The notes below the pieces were generated by a model. It had not been told where the DNA came from. It searched no databases and saw only the letters and a program-made list of their open reading frames with translations. Positions 43,913 to 52,364 of a stretch of 64,000 nt of DNA are shown here, piece after piece. The DNA lies in assembly GCF_030164465.1 (NCBI RefSeq), contig NZ_JASNJE010000020.1, forward strand, positions 1 to 64,000. Direction: 5' to 3'. The translations under genes and the position numbers were made by a program. The DNA is from Sedimentitalea xiamensis (GTDB lineage: Bacteria; Pseudomonadota; Alphaproteobacteria; Rhodobacterales; Rhodobacteraceae). Within the stretch, counting starts at the first letter, position 1. Every line of letters starts with the position of its first letter.

Positions 43913-44836
43913 CTACTCGATCAGCAGTTGCTTCGCGCGGCGTTCGCCCGGAGTCTCGATATGCGGTTCGCGCCCGCCGCGCAGGATCGAATTGCCCTCG
44001 TAGAGCGTGCGCTGGTCGATGGCGGGCGGGTTCAGCCAGTCGTCTTCCTTCATCTGGCCGGACTGGCCATAGGCGTCCAGGGCGTTCTGGTAACAGACCT
44101 TGCGCACCGTTTCCTCGGACACGCCGCTTTCCAGCGCCAATTGCGCGGTCTTCGCCACGCCGAGACAATCGGAAATCCCCCAGTCGCAGGCGCTGTCCAC
44201 GATGATCCGCTCGCCGCCGTATTGCTTGAGCAGCTCCACCATGCGCTTGTTGCCCATCTTGGTGGACGGATAGATCGAGAATCCGGCCCAGAACCCCCGT
44301 TGCAGGGTTTCGGCGACCGTTTCCTCGTTGTTGTGATCGATCACCACCATGCCGGGGTCGATCCCGTGTTCTTCACAGACATCCATCGACCGCGAGGTGC
44401 CGCGTTTCTTGTCGCGGTGCGGCGTGTGCACCATCACCGGCAGGTTCAGTTCCTTGGCCAGTTCCAGTTGCAGCCGGAAATACTTGTCCTCAAGGGCGGT
44501 CTGTTCGTCATAGCCGATCTCGCCAATGGCGACGACACCTTCCTTGAGCGCGAAGCGGGGCAACCATTCCATCACGCCTTCGGCCAGTTCCTCGTTGTTG
44601 GCCTCCTTGGAATTGAGTCCGATGGTGCAGTAATGGCGGATGCCGAACTGGCCGGCCCTGAACCGTTCCCATCCGACGATGGTCGACAGGTAATCCACAT
44701 AGGTCCCCACGAAGGTGCGGGGCTGGCCGAGCCAGAAGGCCGGTTCGATCAGCGCGACGACGCCCGCGTCGGCCATTGCCTGATAGTCGTCGGTGGTGCG
44801 CGAAATCATGTGCGCATGTGGGTCGATCAGCATCAT
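43913..44836 (-). CDS. eboB: EboB, TatD-like metal-dependent hydrolase
   Basis: 307 residues of the TatD amidohydrolase fold. Metal ligands in DPHAHM (residues 5-10), GEIGYDE (about 108), HTPHRDKKRG (about 137), IDHNNEE (about 165) and DSACDWG (about 213). The VMVHTPHRDK and ALDAYGQSG features are those of EboB. Overlaps eboA by 4 bp. Substrate unknown in every organism. Confidence 0.9.
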   Translation of the reverse strand: MMLIDPHAHMISRTTDDYQAMADAGVVALIEPAFWLGQPRTFVGTYVDYLSTIVGWERFRAGQFGIRHYCTIGLNSKEANNEELAEGVMEWLPRFALKEGVVAIGEIGYDEQTALEDKYFRLQLELAKELNLPVMVHTPHRDKKRGTSRSMDVCEEHGIDPGMVVIDHNNEETVAETLQRGFWAGFSIYPSTKMGNKRMVELLKQYGGERIIVDSACDWGISDCLGVAKTAQLALESGVSEETVRKVCYQNALDAYGQSGQMKEDDWLNPPAIDQRTLYEGNSILRGGREPHIETPGERRAKQLLIE

Positions 44837-45573
44837 TGCAGCGCCTCCTCCAGATGGCCTTCGGCGCGCGCGCGGTCGAGCCGGGACCGTATCTCGGGCG
44901 CGTCCGCGAAGGGCCGGACCGGGATCCAGAGTTCCTCGGACACCGGGCGCCCGGCAGCCCAGCGTTCCTGCGCGTAATCCACCAGGATACGCGCCAGTTC
45001 GGGATTCGCCCGGTCTTTCAGACCAGTGATCGGACCCAGGTCGCTGCCGACGAACAGCGCCTTCAGGATCATGTGGTTCCAGCGGTGCTGGTCGAAATGA
45101 TCGCGCGGAAACGGATTGCGGTGGGCAATCGCCTCGAACACCGGCTTCAGATTGGACCGCAGCCCCTCGCCCACTTCGAAATCCAGCGTTTCAGGTTCGG
45201 GATAAAGCGGCAGCCCGCGGTAGAGAGCGATCATTTCCCCGGCATCGGCGGTGCGGCGCAAATCCTTGAAAACCTGCGCGAAGGGACGTTGCGCCTTGAA
45301 CCGCAACAGCCCCAGAACCCGCGCCGCGCCGTCGATGCTCCAGCCCTGGGGTTCCCAGCCTGCATGGGCGGCGTCGGCGGCGGCCCTGTCGGCGGGGGAC
45401 AGGACGAGATCGGATTTCCCGAGCTTGCGCGGGGCCAGCCCCAGGAAGATGTGGAGGTCCCGTTCCGCCGCGCCCTGGGCGAGCGTCGCCAGCTGGTCCG
45501 TCACCCAGGGCGCTGCGTCGCCCGCCTGGGTCGTCACCCATCGTTGCAGAAGATCGGCAGGTTGGTCGGTCAC
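44833..45573 (-). CDS. eboA: EboA domain protein
   Basis: 246 residues starting with GTG (GGAGAGG upstream). Alpha-helical. Family features: WSIDGAARVLGLLRF (about residue 78), LRSNLKPVFEAIAHRNPFP and HRWNHMILKALFVGSDLGPI (about 155-175), and NPELARILVDYAQERWAAGRPV. Known only as a conserved ebo-cluster protein; biochemical role not known. First gene of eboA-eboB-VTT. Confidence 0.88.
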   Translation of the reverse strand: MTDQPADLLQRWVTTQAGDAAPWVTDQLATLAQGAAERDLHIFLGLAPRKLGKSDLVLSPADRAAADAAHAGWEPQGWSIDGAARVLGLLRFKAQRPFAQVFKDLRRTADAGEMIALYRGLPLYPEPETLDFEVGEGLRSNLKPVFEAIAHRNPFPRDHFDQHRWNHMILKALFVGSDLGPITGLKDRANPELARILVDYAQERWAAGRPVSEELWIPVRPFADAPEIRSRLDRARAEGHLEEALQ

Positions 45574-45708
45574 GGCGCATCCTCTCCGCTTGGTCCCGAC
45601 CGCAGTCTAGACGCAATCGCGCCGCGCTTGCCAGAGCCGGCGCGCAAAAAACTCCGATTGTGAACCGCGCCCCCGACCCATAAAACCGAACGGGGGAGGA
45701 GAAGGACG
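45574..45708. promoter_or_regulatory. divergent promoter region inside the ebo cluster
   Basis: 135 bp between the GTG of eboA (minus) and the 139-residue protein (plus). It must carry promoters for both transcripts. GC-rich, with no clear -10 or dyad. GGGGGAGGAGAAGG just before 45709 is a strong ribosome-binding site. Confidence 0.5.
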
Positions 45709-46128
45709 ATGCTGAACATGCGGCGGTATTTTCCGGTCGCCATGATCGTTCCGGCGGCGGGGCCGACCGTGCTGGACCAGCGGTTCGAAGAACGTGATCT
45801 GCCCGGCTTTGCGCCGCATCCGGATGTCGCAACCGACGGCCGGATCCATGCGGTCGAAGGTTCGGGAAATTTCGGCGGGCTGCCGCGCGACAAAACCCGT
45901 TGGCTTTATCGCCGGAAGCCGCGCGACCGGCCCCCCGACGCCTGTTCGGCCATCGGCCCGAATGGCCGCCGAATCGAAATCCCGGTGGCGGAATACACCG
46001 ACATGCAGGCGCTGCATCCCGATTCCAGGGTCGATGCCACCAACGCCGCCGGGGAACTTTACACACCGACCAGTGAAGAGCCGGGGCCGTTCGGATCGAC
46101 CGGCAAGATCTTTCGACTGGTCCCCTGA
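45709..46128 (+). CDS. uncharacterised protein heading the eboF transcript
   Basis: 139 residues with a very strong Shine-Dalgarno and strongly GC-biased third codon positions throughout, so it looks genuine. No signal peptide or membrane helix is clear; the N-terminus RRYFPVAMIVPAAGP is mildly hydrophobic. Rich in Pro, Arg and Gly, with an acidic centre. It is 14 bp before eboF on the same strand and opposite to eboAB. No family recognised, and I know of no such protein in described ebo clusters. Confidence 0.7.
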   Translation: MLNMRRYFPVAMIVPAAGPTVLDQRFEERDLPGFAPHPDVATDGRIHAVEGSGNFGGLPRDKTRWLYRRKPRDRPPDACSAIGPNGRRIEIPVAEYTDMQALHPDSRVDATNAAGELYTPTSEEPGPFGSTGKIFRLVP

Positions 46129-46142
46129 CGCCAAGGTTCTCC

Positions 46143-47528
46143 ATGCACAATACACTCGTCATCCTTGTTGTCGGCCTCGCTCCGGATCTTGTCGGTCCGC
46201 ACACGCCGCACCTGGCGAAACTTGCCGAAAGGGGCGGCATGCGGCCCCTTGACACGGTGACCCCGGCCGTCACCTGCACGGTGCAGTCGACGCTTGTCAC
46301 GGGCCTGCCGCCGTCGGGCCACGGCGCGGTGGCGAACGGGTGGTATTTCCGCGACCTGTCCGAGATCCTGTTGTGGCGGCAGCCCAACCAGCTTGTTCAC
46401 GGCGAAAAGATCTGGGACGCCGGACGGCGCCGCGATCCGGATTTCACCTGCGCCAAGATGTTCTGGTGGTACAACATGTATTCTACAGCGGATTATTCGG
46501 CGACGCCCCGGCCGATGTATCCCGCCGACGGGCGCAAGATACCCGATCACTACGCCTATCCGCCGGAACTGCACGACGAACTGGACGCAAGGCTGGGCCA
46601 GTTCCCGCTGTTCAAGTTCTGGGGTCCGCTGGCCGATATCACCTCGTCGGACTGGATCGCCAGGGCGACTCTGCATGTGATGCAGACCCGGAACCCGACG
46701 CTGACGCTGACCTACCTGCCGCATCTGGACTACAACCTTCAGCGTCTCGGCCCGGATCTCGGCCATCCACGATTGCAGCAGGACCTGCGGGAGATCGATG
46801 CGCTCTGCGGCGAGCTCATCGAACAGGCGGACGCCACCGGGCAGCGGGTGATCGTGGTATCGGAATACGGGATCACCAGGGCCACGGACGCGGTCCATAT
46901 CAATCGCGCGCTGCGCCGGGCCGGGCTGATTGCCGTCAGGCCCGAGGAATTCGGCCGCGAGATCCTCGACGCCGGCGCGTCCGAAGCCTTTGCGATGGCC
47001 GACCACCAGATCGCCCATGTCCATGTCCGGAACCCCGACCGGATCGCGGAAGTGGCACAATTGATCGCATCGCTGGACGGGGTGGAAAGCGTCTGGGATG
47101 CGGAGGGCAAGCGCGCCAATGGTCTCGATCATCCCCGGTCCGGCGATCTGGTCGCGATCAGCGCCGCCGATCGCTGGTTCAGCTACTATTACTGGCTGGA
47201 CGATGCCAAGGCGCCGGATTTCGCCCGCACCGTCGATATCCACCGAAAGCCGGGTTACGATCCGGTCGAACTGTTCGTCGATCCCGAGATCCGCTTTCCG
47301 AAGCTGGCCGCAGGCTGGAAACTGGCAAAACGAAAGATGGGTCAGCGCCAGTTGCTCGACATCATTTCGCCGAAGGACACCCGGCTGGTCAAAGGCACCC
47401 ACGGCCGGATCACCGACGATCCGATGGCCGGGCCGCTGGTGATTTCATCCGAGGCCGGGATGCTGCCCGAAGGTCATGTGAAGGCCACCGGGTTCAAGGA
47501 TCTCGTCCTGCGCCATGTGTTCGACTAG
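46143..47528 (+). CDS. eboF: EboF, type I phosphodiesterase/alkaline-phosphatase-superfamily protein
   Basis: 461 residues. Nucleophile Thr region TPAVTCTVQSTLVTG (about residue 40), metal ligands in LPHLDYNLQRLG (about 193), VVSEYGI (about 239) and ADHQIAHVHV (about 286). Related to nucleotide pyrophosphatase/phosphodiesterases. In ebo clusters it is the hydrolytic enzyme acting on an unknown phospho-intermediate. Converges on eboC with 37 bp between stops. Confidence 0.9.
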   Translation: MHNTLVILVVGLAPDLVGPHTPHLAKLAERGGMRPLDTVTPAVTCTVQSTLVTGLPPSGHGAVANGWYFRDLSEILLWRQPNQLVHGEKIWDAGRRRDPDFTCAKMFWWYNMYSTADYSATPRPMYPADGRKIPDHYAYPPELHDELDARLGQFPLFKFWGPLADITSSDWIARATLHVMQTRNPTLTLTYLPHLDYNLQRLGPDLGHPRLQQDLREIDALCGELIEQADATGQRVIVVSEYGITRATDAVHINRALRRAGLIAVRPEEFGREILDAGASEAFAMADHQIAHVHVRNPDRIAEVAQLIASLDGVESVWDAEGKRANGLDHPRSGDLVAISAADRWFSYYYWLDDAKAPDFARTVDIHRKPGYDPVELFVDPEIRFPKLAAGWKLAKRKMGQRQLLDIISPKDTRLVKGTHGRITDDPMAGPLVISSEAGMLPEGHVKATGFKDLVLRHVFD

Positions 47529-47565
47529 GCGCGGTCAGGCCCCCGAAACGATCCGATCCGGCGCG

Positions 47566-48408
47566 TCAGGTTCCTGATACGACGCGCTGCAAGACCAGCG
47601 TCAGCGCAAAGCCCACGACCGCCAGCAGGGCCAGACCGGCCTGTCCCGCAGCGGCGATCAGCACCGCGTCATAAAGCGAAATGCCGGCGATCATCGTCAC
47701 CACCGCCCTGGGCACGTCGCCCCTCCGGCGGCGGAACAGCAGCCGCAGGGCGGCCAGAACCACCGCCAGCAACCCGGCCCAGATCGACAGCGCCAGCGCG
47801 CCGGGCATGGCCTGCACAAGCCCGTAAAGTAGCGGCACGGCCAGAACCGCCAGCGGCCAGGCCCTATCCAGCCGGTCATAGGCTTCCTGCTTGGCGGCAT
47901 AGGTCAGCCCGACGATATAGGCCAGAAGCCCCAGCGCCCCGAACACGACCGGCCCTCCGATGCTGCCTACAGCCGCGGCAGGCAGGACATAGCAGAAGAA
48001 CCGCGTCGCCCCCATGATCACCGGGCTGAGCGCCGTGCGCTTGTGCAGCCAGTCATAAAGCACCACCGCCGCCGCCAGCGCGATCCCGGCAACACCGGCC
48101 AGAACGCCGAGCGTGAAGGCCAGCACGATCCCGGCGCCAAGCAGGGCAAAGCCCACGGCGAACACGGTGCCGACGGCAATCTCGCCCCTGGGGATCGGGC
48201 GGTTCGCCCGTTCGCGGGCGTCGATCTCGGCGTCGAAGGCGTCGTTCAGCCACATGCCGCCGATATAGAACAGCGACAGCGCCAGGCCCGAGGTGACGAT
48301 CACCGCCACCGAAGGCTGCCCGGCCAGGACCGCCCCGGCGATGGCGTTGGTCCATACTGTCGGCAGGTTGGACACCCGCCCGAGAGTCAGAACGGTCTTG
48401 AAGGTCAT
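47566..48408 (-). CDS. eboC: EboC, UbiA-family prenyltransferase
   Basis: 280 residues with eight or nine membrane helices. First prenyl-diphosphate motif NDAFDAEIDARERANRPIP (about residue 54), second region AAKQEAYDRLDRAWP (about 170). The YAAKQE stretch is typical of EboC. Attaches a prenyl chain to the ebo intermediate in the membrane (inferred from family). Its ATG overlaps the eboE stop by 4 bp. Confidence 0.9.
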   Translation of the reverse strand: MTFKTVLTLGRVSNLPTVWTNAIAGAVLAGQPSVAVIVTSGLALSLFYIGGMWLNDAFDAEIDARERANRPIPRGEIAVGTVFAVGFALLGAGIVLAFTLGVLAGVAGIALAAAVVLYDWLHKRTALSPVIMGATRFFCYVLPAAAVGSIGGPVVFGALGLLAYIVGLTYAAKQEAYDRLDRAWPLAVLAVPLLYGLVQAMPGALALSIWAGLLAVVLAALRLLFRRRRGDVPRAVVTMIAGISLYDAVLIAAAGQAGLALLAVVGFALTLVLQRVVSGT

Positions 48409-49592
48409 GGCTGCAATCGCTCCAGCACCCAGCGCATTTCTTTCACGATGTCCTCGTCCACCGTCGCGCTGCGCAGCGCGGGCGGCAGGACATCCCAGGT
48501 ATAGGTCTCGATCTCCAGGTGCGGCGAAATCGGGTCGGACCGGTGCATCGCCAGGATCTCGTCGAGGAAATCCCGCGTCGACCCGAACGGGCCAAGGTCA
48601 TCGACGAAGACGGGCACGTGAAAATGCACCCGCCACTCCTCGCCGTCGGTGGCGTCTCCGAGCGCCAAAGCCTCGGACAGATCCACATGGGCTTTCAAGC
48701 CCTCCGGCGTGCGGCGGATCACCTGATGCAGGTAGGTCGGTTCGTTGAAGGCGGCGAGCGCGTCCCGCTGGGCCTGCCCCATCCGCTGGACGCGCAGCGC
48801 CGCGCTCAGTTGCAGCTTGTGGATCGGTATGCCGACCTCGCGCAGCGCCGCGATGCTGGCCGCCGGGTCCTCGTATTCCACAGCCGCGTGACAGACATCG
48901 TAGCAGAGACCCAGATGCCGCGGCAGCGCGCGCGCGGCGGCATCCCGGCCCAGGCCCGTCATCTCGGCCAGCCGGGCCGCGGCGGCATCGCTGAACAGGT
49001 GATCGCGCAGGAAAGCGACGGTCTCGGGGATCGTTTCCAGGAAACAGGCCGGTTCCGGCTCGATCGCCAGGGCAACGGTCACCCCGGTTCGTTGCTGCAA
49101 TCCGACCAGGTGCGCCACCGCCTTCAGGTAATTGTCGGCCATGGCGGTCTCGGCACCGGCGGCCAGCGGCTTGAAGGTTCCGGGCACGGTGCTCAGGCTG
49201 ACGGTTTCGCCCTCGGGCGCGATCTCCGCCATCAGGTCGGCCAGCGCGGTCGTGTAGCGGACCCGTTCGGCGCTGCGCCAGTCGGGCTGGTAAACCTCTT
49301 CCTTGACCCGCGTGCCGTGAAACGGGCCGTAGGGGAACCCGTTGACCGTGACCCCGCGATAGCCGTGCCGCGCCATCACCTGCCTGAACGCACGCCTGTT
49401 TTCCGGATCGTCCAGTTCGGAGAGAGCCTGCGCCGAGACGCGCAGACCCACCGCGAAATCCGCGTCGGGGCACACCGCGGCCCGCACCCGCGCCACCGGC
49501 CCGTCCAGCGCAGCGCGCATGTCCGCCCAGGACTGGGTTGGGTGGATGTTCAGACAATATGTAAGGTGGCCAAGCCCGCCGGGCAATTTCAT
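48405..49592 (-). CDS. eboE: EboE, sugar-phosphate isomerase/epimerase-like TIM barrel
   Basis: 395 residues. Starts with HLTYCLNIHPTQSW (about residue 9), the EboE hallmark. Metal-binding residues in IEPEPACFLE (about 160), CYDVCHAAVEYED (about 223) and LQLSAALRV (about 260). Xylose-isomerase-like fold. Its ATG follows the eboD stop directly (TAGATG). Substrate unknown. Confidence 0.9.
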   Translation of the reverse strand: MKLPGGLGHLTYCLNIHPTQSWADMRAALDGPVARVRAAVCPDADFAVGLRVSAQALSELDDPENRRAFRQVMARHGYRGVTVNGFPYGPFHGTRVKEEVYQPDWRSAERVRYTTALADLMAEIAPEGETVSLSTVPGTFKPLAAGAETAMADNYLKAVAHLVGLQQRTGVTVALAIEPEPACFLETIPETVAFLRDHLFSDAAAARLAEMTGLGRDAAARALPRHLGLCYDVCHAAVEYEDPAASIAALREVGIPIHKLQLSAALRVQRMGQAQRDALAAFNEPTYLHQVIRRTPEGLKAHVDLSEALALGDATDGEEWRVHFHVPVFVDDLGPFGSTRDFLDEILAMHRSDPISPHLEIETYTWDVLPPALRSATVDEDIVKEMRWVLERLQP

Positions 49593-50798
49593 CTAGGCTT
49601 TTTCCCGCGCCTTCAGCCATGCCAGCGCCTGGCGCACCCGATCCAGGTCCATCTGATGCACTTCGTGACCAACACCCAGATCCTTCAGAAGCGTGATCGT
49701 CAGCTCGCCGCCCAGATGCTCCTGAAATTCGGCCAAGCCTTTCAGCAGCGCCAGTTCGCCGCCCGGCGCGGCGTTTTCCAGCGCCGGGTGCCAGATCCGC
49801 AGCCCGAGGTTTTCCAGCAGCACGACGATCCGTTCCTCTTCGCCTTCCGTCAGCAGGCCGGCCAGCACGGAATAGCGCGCATCGAGCGCGATGCCGATGG
49901 CGACCGCCTCGCCGTGGCGGACGTGATGATGCGTCATCGCCTCCAGCTTGTGCGCCGACCAGTGCCCGAAATCCAGCGGCCGGGCAGAGCCGAGTTCGAA
50001 CGGATCGCCGCCATGGGCGATCTGGCGCATGTGCAATTCGGCGGAACGCCGGATCATGTGTTCCTCGGCATCCGGACGGAAAGTGGCCAGCGCATCGGCG
50101 TTCTCTTCGAGCCAGAGATAGAAATCGCGGTCCCGGATCAGGGCGACCTTGACCGCTTCGGCGATGCCGGCGATGCGTTCCCGCCGGGGCAGGTGTTCCA
50201 GGAACTCGAAATCGTTCAGGACCGCCCAGGGCGGCGCGAAGGTGCCGACATAATTCTTGATGCCCTTGAAATTCACCGCGTTCTTGACCCCGACGCCGCT
50301 GTCGTTCTGGGACAGGACGGTGGTCGGCACACGGATATGGCGCACCCCGCGATGGGCGGTCGCCGCCGCCAGCCCGACCGCGTCCAGAATCGCGCCGCCG
50401 CCGATCGCGATGACGTAGGAATGCCGGTCGATGGCATGGGCATGGATCGCGTCCTGCATCCGCTCCACATGGGCCAGCTCGTTCTTCACGATCTCGCCGC
50501 CGGGCAGGATCATCGGGTCCGCGATCAGGTCGATCCGGTCGGAATGGCTCTGCGCATAGGCCAGCAGCGACGGCACGAGACCCGGCATCGCCCGGACCGT
50601 GCCTTCGTCGAGCACGAAAAAGCACCGGTGGCGTTTCGCCGGTTCCTTGCGCGCAAGGACATCCGCGAACAGCGGGTTCTCGGGCGCGAACAATCCCCGG
50701 ACGAAGGCAACGGGGTAGACGTAGGGCACCGAGAATTCCTGCCAGTAGACGGTGGCATCCTGCCGATGGGTCAGGCCCATGGCGGATTCGCTGTTCAT
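49593..50798 (-). CDS. eboD: EboD, 3-dehydroquinate-synthase-like sugar cyclase
   Basis: 401 residues from the ATG at 50798 (GGGGAGG upstream). NAD motif GGGAILDAVGLAAAT (about residue 107); zinc ligands in AEAVKVALIRD (about 195) and GHWSAHKLEAMTHHHVRHGEAVAIG (about 256). Catalytic set is intact. In ebo clusters it probably cyclises a sugar phosphate to a cyclitol-like core. First gene of eboD-eboE-eboC. Confidence 0.92.
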   Translation of the reverse strand: MNSESAMGLTHRQDATVYWQEFSVPYVYPVAFVRGLFAPENPLFADVLARKEPAKRHRCFFVLDEGTVRAMPGLVPSLLAYAQSHSDRIDLIADPMILPGGEIVKNELAHVERMQDAIHAHAIDRHSYVIAIGGGAILDAVGLAAATAHRGVRHIRVPTTVLSQNDSGVGVKNAVNFKGIKNYVGTFAPPWAVLNDFEFLEHLPRRERIAGIAEAVKVALIRDRDFYLWLEENADALATFRPDAEEHMIRRSAELHMRQIAHGGDPFELGSARPLDFGHWSAHKLEAMTHHHVRHGEAVAIGIALDARYSVLAGLLTEGEEERIVVLLENLGLRIWHPALENAAPGGELALLKGLAEFQEHLGGELTITLLKDLGVGHEVHQMDLDRVRQALAWLKAREKA

Positions 50799-50823
50799 CC
50801 TAACCTCCCCAGCAATGACAGCA

Positions 50824-50837
50824 TTGCCCGCGGGCAA
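50824..50837. promoter_or_regulatory. perfect palindrome in the eboD/TMEM220 divergent gap
   Basis: TTGCCCGCGGGCAA, a 14-bp perfect palindrome in the 109-bp divergent control region, followed by a partial copy (ACCCGCGGACAA) at about 50842-50853. Likely a regulator-binding site for the ebo region. Confidence 0.5.
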
Positions 50838-50907
50838 CTTGACCCGCGGACAATTGCAAGACTAGATGGCGTTAACGGCTTACTCAACCCCGGACAAGGA
50901 GGGCGAG

Positions 50908-51264
50908 GTGAGGATAGTGAACGCGGTTCTCTGCCTGCTGATGGCGCTGTTCGCCGTGGTCCAATACAATGACCCGGACGCGCTGTTCTGGGGCGCGATC
51001 TACGGCGTAGCGGCGATCTGGTGCGGGTTCGCGGCGTTTCGTCCCGGCGTGTTCGAAACGGCCTTGGTCCGCGGCCTTCTGACCGCTTCGGTTACGCTGT
51101 CGGCGTTCGGCGTTGCCTGGTTCTGGCCCAGGACCGAAGGGTTCTGGCACATGGACGTCTGGTGGGAGACCGAAACCGCCCGCGAAGGCATGGGCATGAT
51201 GATCGTTCTGCTTGCCGTCGCCGTCGCCTGGCTGACCGTCAGACCGCGACGCAGGGCTCTCTGA
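50908..51264 (+). CDS. TMEM220-like small membrane protein
   Basis: 118 residues from the GTG at 50908 (AAGGAGGG upstream). Four hydrophobic helices. N-terminus VNAVLCLLMALFAVVQYNDPD and the following YGVAAIWCG fit the transmembrane 220 family. Divergent from eboD. Role unknown; its placement next to the ebo cluster may be accidental. Confidence 0.75.
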   Translation: MRIVNAVLCLLMALFAVVQYNDPDALFWGAIYGVAAIWCGFAAFRPGVFETALVRGLLTASVTLSAFGVAWFWPRTEGFWHMDVWWETETAREGMGMMIVLLAVAVAWLTVRPRRRAL

Positions 51265-51350
51265 ATGTCCGGCAAGGCGCCGGCCGTCAGTGTGTTTCCG
51301 GTATTGACAGCCGGCGGCGGCGAAACGGTGTCGCGCGGCGGGCCGCGGCG

Positions 51351-52364
51351 CTAATCGCCCGACGCATCTACCACCCCGCCGATCAGGTTTTCGTTCAGCA
51401 GCCGCCAATCCAGCCCGCCCCGCGGGCGGGAAATGGCGTCGAGATAGCGCCGGTTGGCGGATGCGGCGCCGCGGGCTTCGGTCACGGCCTCGTCCGGTGA
51501 CACCTGCCGGAACACGACCGGGTCCTGCGGGCGGAGCTGGACGAAATCGTCGAGGTCGCAATCGAGCAGCGCCGCGATCTTCGGATAGCCGCCGGTGGTT
51601 TGATGGTCCGCAAGCAGGACGGTGGGAACACCGTCGCCGGCGACCTGCACCGACCCGCGCAGGATCGCTTCGGACGGCATGTCCAGTGTCGAACGCGGTT
51701 CGATGGGCGGCCCGGTCAGCCGGGCGCCCATCCGGTCGCGGGCGTCGCTCATCCTCCAGGGGCCGTTCAGGAACGCGGACACGGTCTCGGCGCCGAAGAA
51801 CCGTTGCTGCGGACCGATGGTCGCCCGGAACGCGCCGCCGGGCCGCGGGTTCTGCCATCGGGGGATGTCGCCTTCGCGGTCGTCCCGCCGGGCGGCATTT
51901 CCGACCGTCAGTTTCTGGCCGCTGACAACCCGGCCACCGCCCAACCCGGACATTGCATGGGTGGCGGCGCTTCCCAGCCACCGGGGCACCTGAAGCGCGC
52001 CCGCAAAGGCGAGATAGCACCAGCTTCCCGACGCGCCGGGACGGATCGCAAGCCTGTCGCCGGCATCCAACGTGGCCACGGTCCAGGACGCCCGCCGCTG
52101 CCCGGCGTGGTCGATGGCGAATGCGCCGCCGGCGATTGCGAAACTGACCCGGCCCGACAGGCATTCCAGCGCCAGCCCGCCAAGCGACACCTCGATTGCG
52201 GCCGAACCGGCCGGATTGCCGAGCGCGGCGTTCGCCGCGGCATGGGCCAGCCGGTCCATCGGCCCGGATTGCGGCACCCCGAACCGCATCAACCCGCGGC
52301 GTCCCGCGTCCTGGATCGAGACATGCGGCCCGGCATGGGAAACAGAGACAACCGCCGTGTTCAT
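51351..52364 (-). CDS. pxpC: 5-oxoprolinase subunit PxpC (biotin-dependent carboxyltransferase-like, KipA)
   Basis: 337 residues. KipA/AHS2-type domain: VSIQDAGRRGLMRFGVPQSG (about residue 15), FAGALQVPRWLGSAATHA (about 115) and VPTVLLADHQTTGGYPKIA (about 255). The ATG at 52364 overlaps the pxpB stop by 4 bp. With PxpA and PxpB it opens 5-oxoproline to glutamate using ATP. Confidence 0.92.
   Translation of the reverse strand: MNTAVVSVSHAGPHVSIQDAGRRGLMRFGVPQSGPMDRLAHAAANAALGNPAGSAAIEVSLGGLALECLSGRVSFAIAGGAFAIDHAGQRRASWTVATLDAGDRLAIRPGASGSWCYLAFAGALQVPRWLGSAATHAMSGLGGGRVVSGQKLTVGNAARRDDREGDIPRWQNPRPGGAFRATIGPQQRFFGAETVSAFLNGPWRMSDARDRMGARLTGPPIEPRSTLDMPSEAILRGSVQVAGDGVPTVLLADHQTTGGYPKIAALLDCDLDDFVQLRPQDPVVFRQVSPDEAVTEARGAASANRRYLDAISRPRGGLDWRLLNENLIGGVVDASGD

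Noticed and set aside
49593-50798. Shikimate-pathway 3-dehydroquinate synthase (aroB)
   Set aside because: It sits in an operon with eboE and eboC, not with aroK, and its sequence pattern fits the EboD branch.
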